In this document: positions 43,210 through 44,109 of the stretch, one piece after another
Layout of the letters: each line of letters begins with the position of its first letter
How positions within the stretch are numbered: position 1 is the first letter of the stretch
Assembly (NCBI GenBank): GCA_946624935.1
Contig: CAMOSN010000006.1
Coordinates: forward strand, 1 to 44,109
Source of the DNA: an uncultured Lachnospiraceae bacterium
GTDB taxonomy: Bacteria > Bacillota > Clostridia > Lachnospirales > Lachnospiraceae
Direction: 5' to 3'
DNA: 44,109 bases
Notes under the pieces: model-generated
What the model was told of the DNA's origin: nothing
Seen by the model: the letters and a program-made list of their open reading frames with translations, nothing else
Databases searched by the model: none
Program-made: the position numbers and the translations under genes

Positions 43210-43641
43210 TCAGATATTCAGTCCCAGCTGTGACATCTGCTCGGCGATATCATCCATATCACCCGAGGCATTGTAATCAGTCCACCTCTGTTTGTCCCAG
43301 ATTTCCACCCGGTTGATCATGCCGGTCAATACGACATCCTTCTCCAGTCCGGCAAATTCTCTCAATGACTGCGGTAAAAGAATTCTCCCCTGCCGGTCCA
43401 GCTCGCAGCTCATAGCCCCTGCGACGAAAAATCGTGTAAACCTTCTGGCGTTGCTCTGTGTAAGCGGCAATGCACGCAGCTGCTCTTCGAATTTTTCCCA
43501 TTCTCCAAGCGGGAAAGCAAACAGACAGCCATCCAATCCCCTGGTGACCTTGAATTCCTCTCCGAGTCCTTCGCGGAATTTTGTCGGGATAATCAGCCTG
43601 CCCTTGGTGTCCACTGTATGATTATATTCACCATTGAACAT
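43210..43641 (-). CDS. mraZ: Transcriptional regulator MraZ
   Basis: 143 residues. The start is ATG 43641 (MFNGEYNH), seven bases after GGAGG. It has two SpoVT/AbrB-like halves: YNHTVDTKGRLIIPTKFRE and CELDRQGRILLPQSLREFAG. MraZ forms a ring that binds repeats upstream of its own operon; matching repeats are at 43718-43743. It is the first gene of the dcw cluster, with rsmH 53 bases downstream. Confidence 0.95.
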   Translation of the reverse strand: MFNGEYNHTVDTKGRLIIPTKFREGLGEEFKVTRGLDGCLFAFPLGEWEKFEEQLRALPLTQSNARRFTRFFVAGAMSCELDRQGRILLPQSLREFAGLEKDVVLTGMINRVEIWDKQRWTDYNASGDMDDIAEQMSQLGLNI

Positions 43642-43717
43642 CCGTCTGCCTCCAGGATCGTTTTCCTCCACACATCGTCCTCCTGAGAACATCTCATGGG
43701 ATTATTATGTACTTTGG

Positions 43718-43743
43718 AACCACAATCCACCACTTTTCACCAC
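43718..43743 (-). promoter_or_regulatory. MraZ-box operator, three repeats
   Basis: On minus, GTGGTG-AAAA-GTGGTG-GATT-GTGGTT, three units with a ten-base period, just downstream of the -10 of the mraZ promoter. The spacing of one helical turn is what MraZ recognises; binding here would repress the operon. Confidence 0.85.
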
Positions 43744-43753
43744 TCACAGGAAC

Positions 43754-43782
43754 ATCATAATGCATTCCCCCCAAAAAGACAA
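43754..43782 (-). promoter_or_regulatory. Promoter of the mraZ/dcw cluster
   Basis: On minus, TTGTCT, 17 bases, TATGAT, about 113 bases before the ATG of mraZ. A G-run (six G) lies in the spacer. Confidence 0.75.
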
Positions 43783-43792
43783 GAGCGGAAAT

Positions 43793-43843
43793 GAAAAAAA
43801 TCATGCACTTAGCACATAAAATAGTGCGACAAAATGCATGATT
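43793..43843 (-). terminator. Nested hairpin with T-run upstream of the dcw promoter
   Basis: On minus, outer arms AATCATGCA and TGCATGATT, inner arms GCAC and GTGC around TATTTTAT, followed by six T. It would insulate the dcw promoter from transcription coming from the tRNA side. Confidence 0.6.
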
Positions 43844-43943
43844 CTACATCATATAGTGATCGTTTTACGGCAGACATACTAGAAGCTGTAGAACGCCATA
43901 ATCTTAAAAATATGTTACATATTTATTGCGCACAATGTAACAA

Positions 43944-43970
43944 TGGGACAGGGGACGGTTCTCTGTTTGA
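43944..43970. repeat. REP-like palindrome with one tip of each type
   Basis: Left tip TGGGACAG, heart GGGACGGTTCT, right tip CTGTTTGA. All other good copies have matching tips; this one is a hybrid, so its outer bases cannot pair. It lies between the dcw promoter region and the tRNA. Confidence 0.8.
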
Positions 43971-44005
43971 TGCTCCGCGGAAAACATATACACATTTCTC
44001 CACGC

Positions 44006-44035
44006 AAAAAGTCCCTGCATGCCATGCAGGGACTT
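44006..44035 (-). terminator. Intrinsic terminator of the tRNA transcript
   Basis: On minus, AAGTCCCTGCATG, one base, CATGCAGGGAC, then TTTTTGCG. Eleven-base perfect arms, 25 bases after the tRNA 3' end. Confidence 0.88.
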
Positions 44036-44059
44036 CAACTGATGTATAAGAATCAAAAA

Positions 44060-44109
44060 AGCTGCTAACCAGAATCGAACTGGTGACCTCATCCTTACCA
44101 AGGATGCGC
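44060..44109 (-). tRNA. tRNA-Thr(GGT), partial at the window edge
   Basis: The 3' part is visible: anticodon stem CATCC/GGATG with loop TTGGTAA (anticodon GGT, Thr), variable AGGTC, T arm ACCAG/CTGGT with loop TTCGATT, acceptor strand TAGCAGC and T discriminator. CCA is not encoded. The 5' part (acceptor, D arm) lies beyond 44109. Confidence 0.92.

Noticed and set aside
1..43970. CRISPR array from the repeated palindromes
   Set aside because: The copies are kilobases apart with no regular spacers and no cas genes.

Overview
The window reads as a chromosomal stretch of a Gram-positive anaerobe of the Clostridia, most likely Lachnospiraceae-like. This is inferred from gene content: a dcw cluster running mraZ-rsmH-ftsL-PBP-mraY-murD-ftsQ-ftsZ, a sodium-pumping decarboxylase beta subunit, Mrp/complex-I-like antiporter genes, a DUF4867 sugar operon and clostridial promoters and Shine-Dalgarno sites. 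Nearly every gene is on the minus strand. Only the cardiolipin synthase, a CmpB-type membrane protein and aroE are on plus. No phage, transposase or CRISPR array was seen.

Layout from left to right. (1) 63-10155 (minus): a ten-gene operon in the order mrpE-F-G-mbhD-(mbhE/mrpB fusion)-C-D followed by three more NuoL/M/N-type antiporter subunits. The order copies the membrane half of the Mbh respiratory complex, but no hydrogenase or other electron-input gene is in the window. (2) 10276-13228 (plus): cardiolipin synthase and a PF06541-type protein. (3) 13295-16366 (minus): a DMT exporter, then a sodium-translocating decarboxylase beta subunit with a previously overlooked 43-codon gamma-like partner, both behind a promoter, a yybP-ykoY-like riboswitch and an intrinsic terminator. 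(4) 16473-26724 (minus): a pentose-type sugar operon encoding xylulokinase, a DUF4867 protein, a FucI/AraA-like isomerase, a sugar-binding protein, an ABC ATPase, two paralogous permeases and an aldose mutarotase. (5) 26798-30898 (minus): lipid kinase, MgtE and a radical SAM protein. (6) 31211-33160: divergent aroD and aroE. (7) 33378-34042: a debris zone with the end of a surface protein and palindromic elements. (8) 34115-43782 (minus): the dcw cell-wall and division cluster with a promoter and MraZ boxes at its head. (9) 44060-end: the 3' part of a tRNA-Thr(GGT).

Four observations stand out. The decarboxylase pair sits behind an RNA that looks like a manganese riboswitch. FtsQ and the class B PBP carry a homologous, apparently undescribed extracytoplasmic tail module. 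The Mbh-like operon has four antiporter subunits and no redox partner in view. A family of short palindromes with a constant heart and two interchangeable tips is scattered through the intergenic gaps, usually just after stop codons.

Functionally the left third concerns cation and proton gradients: the Mrp-type complex and the Na+ decarboxylase membrane subunits. The middle imports and phosphorylates a sugar. The right third makes shikimate-pathway intermediates and builds the septum and peptidoglycan. All family calls rest on motifs read directly from the translations; no database search was possible.
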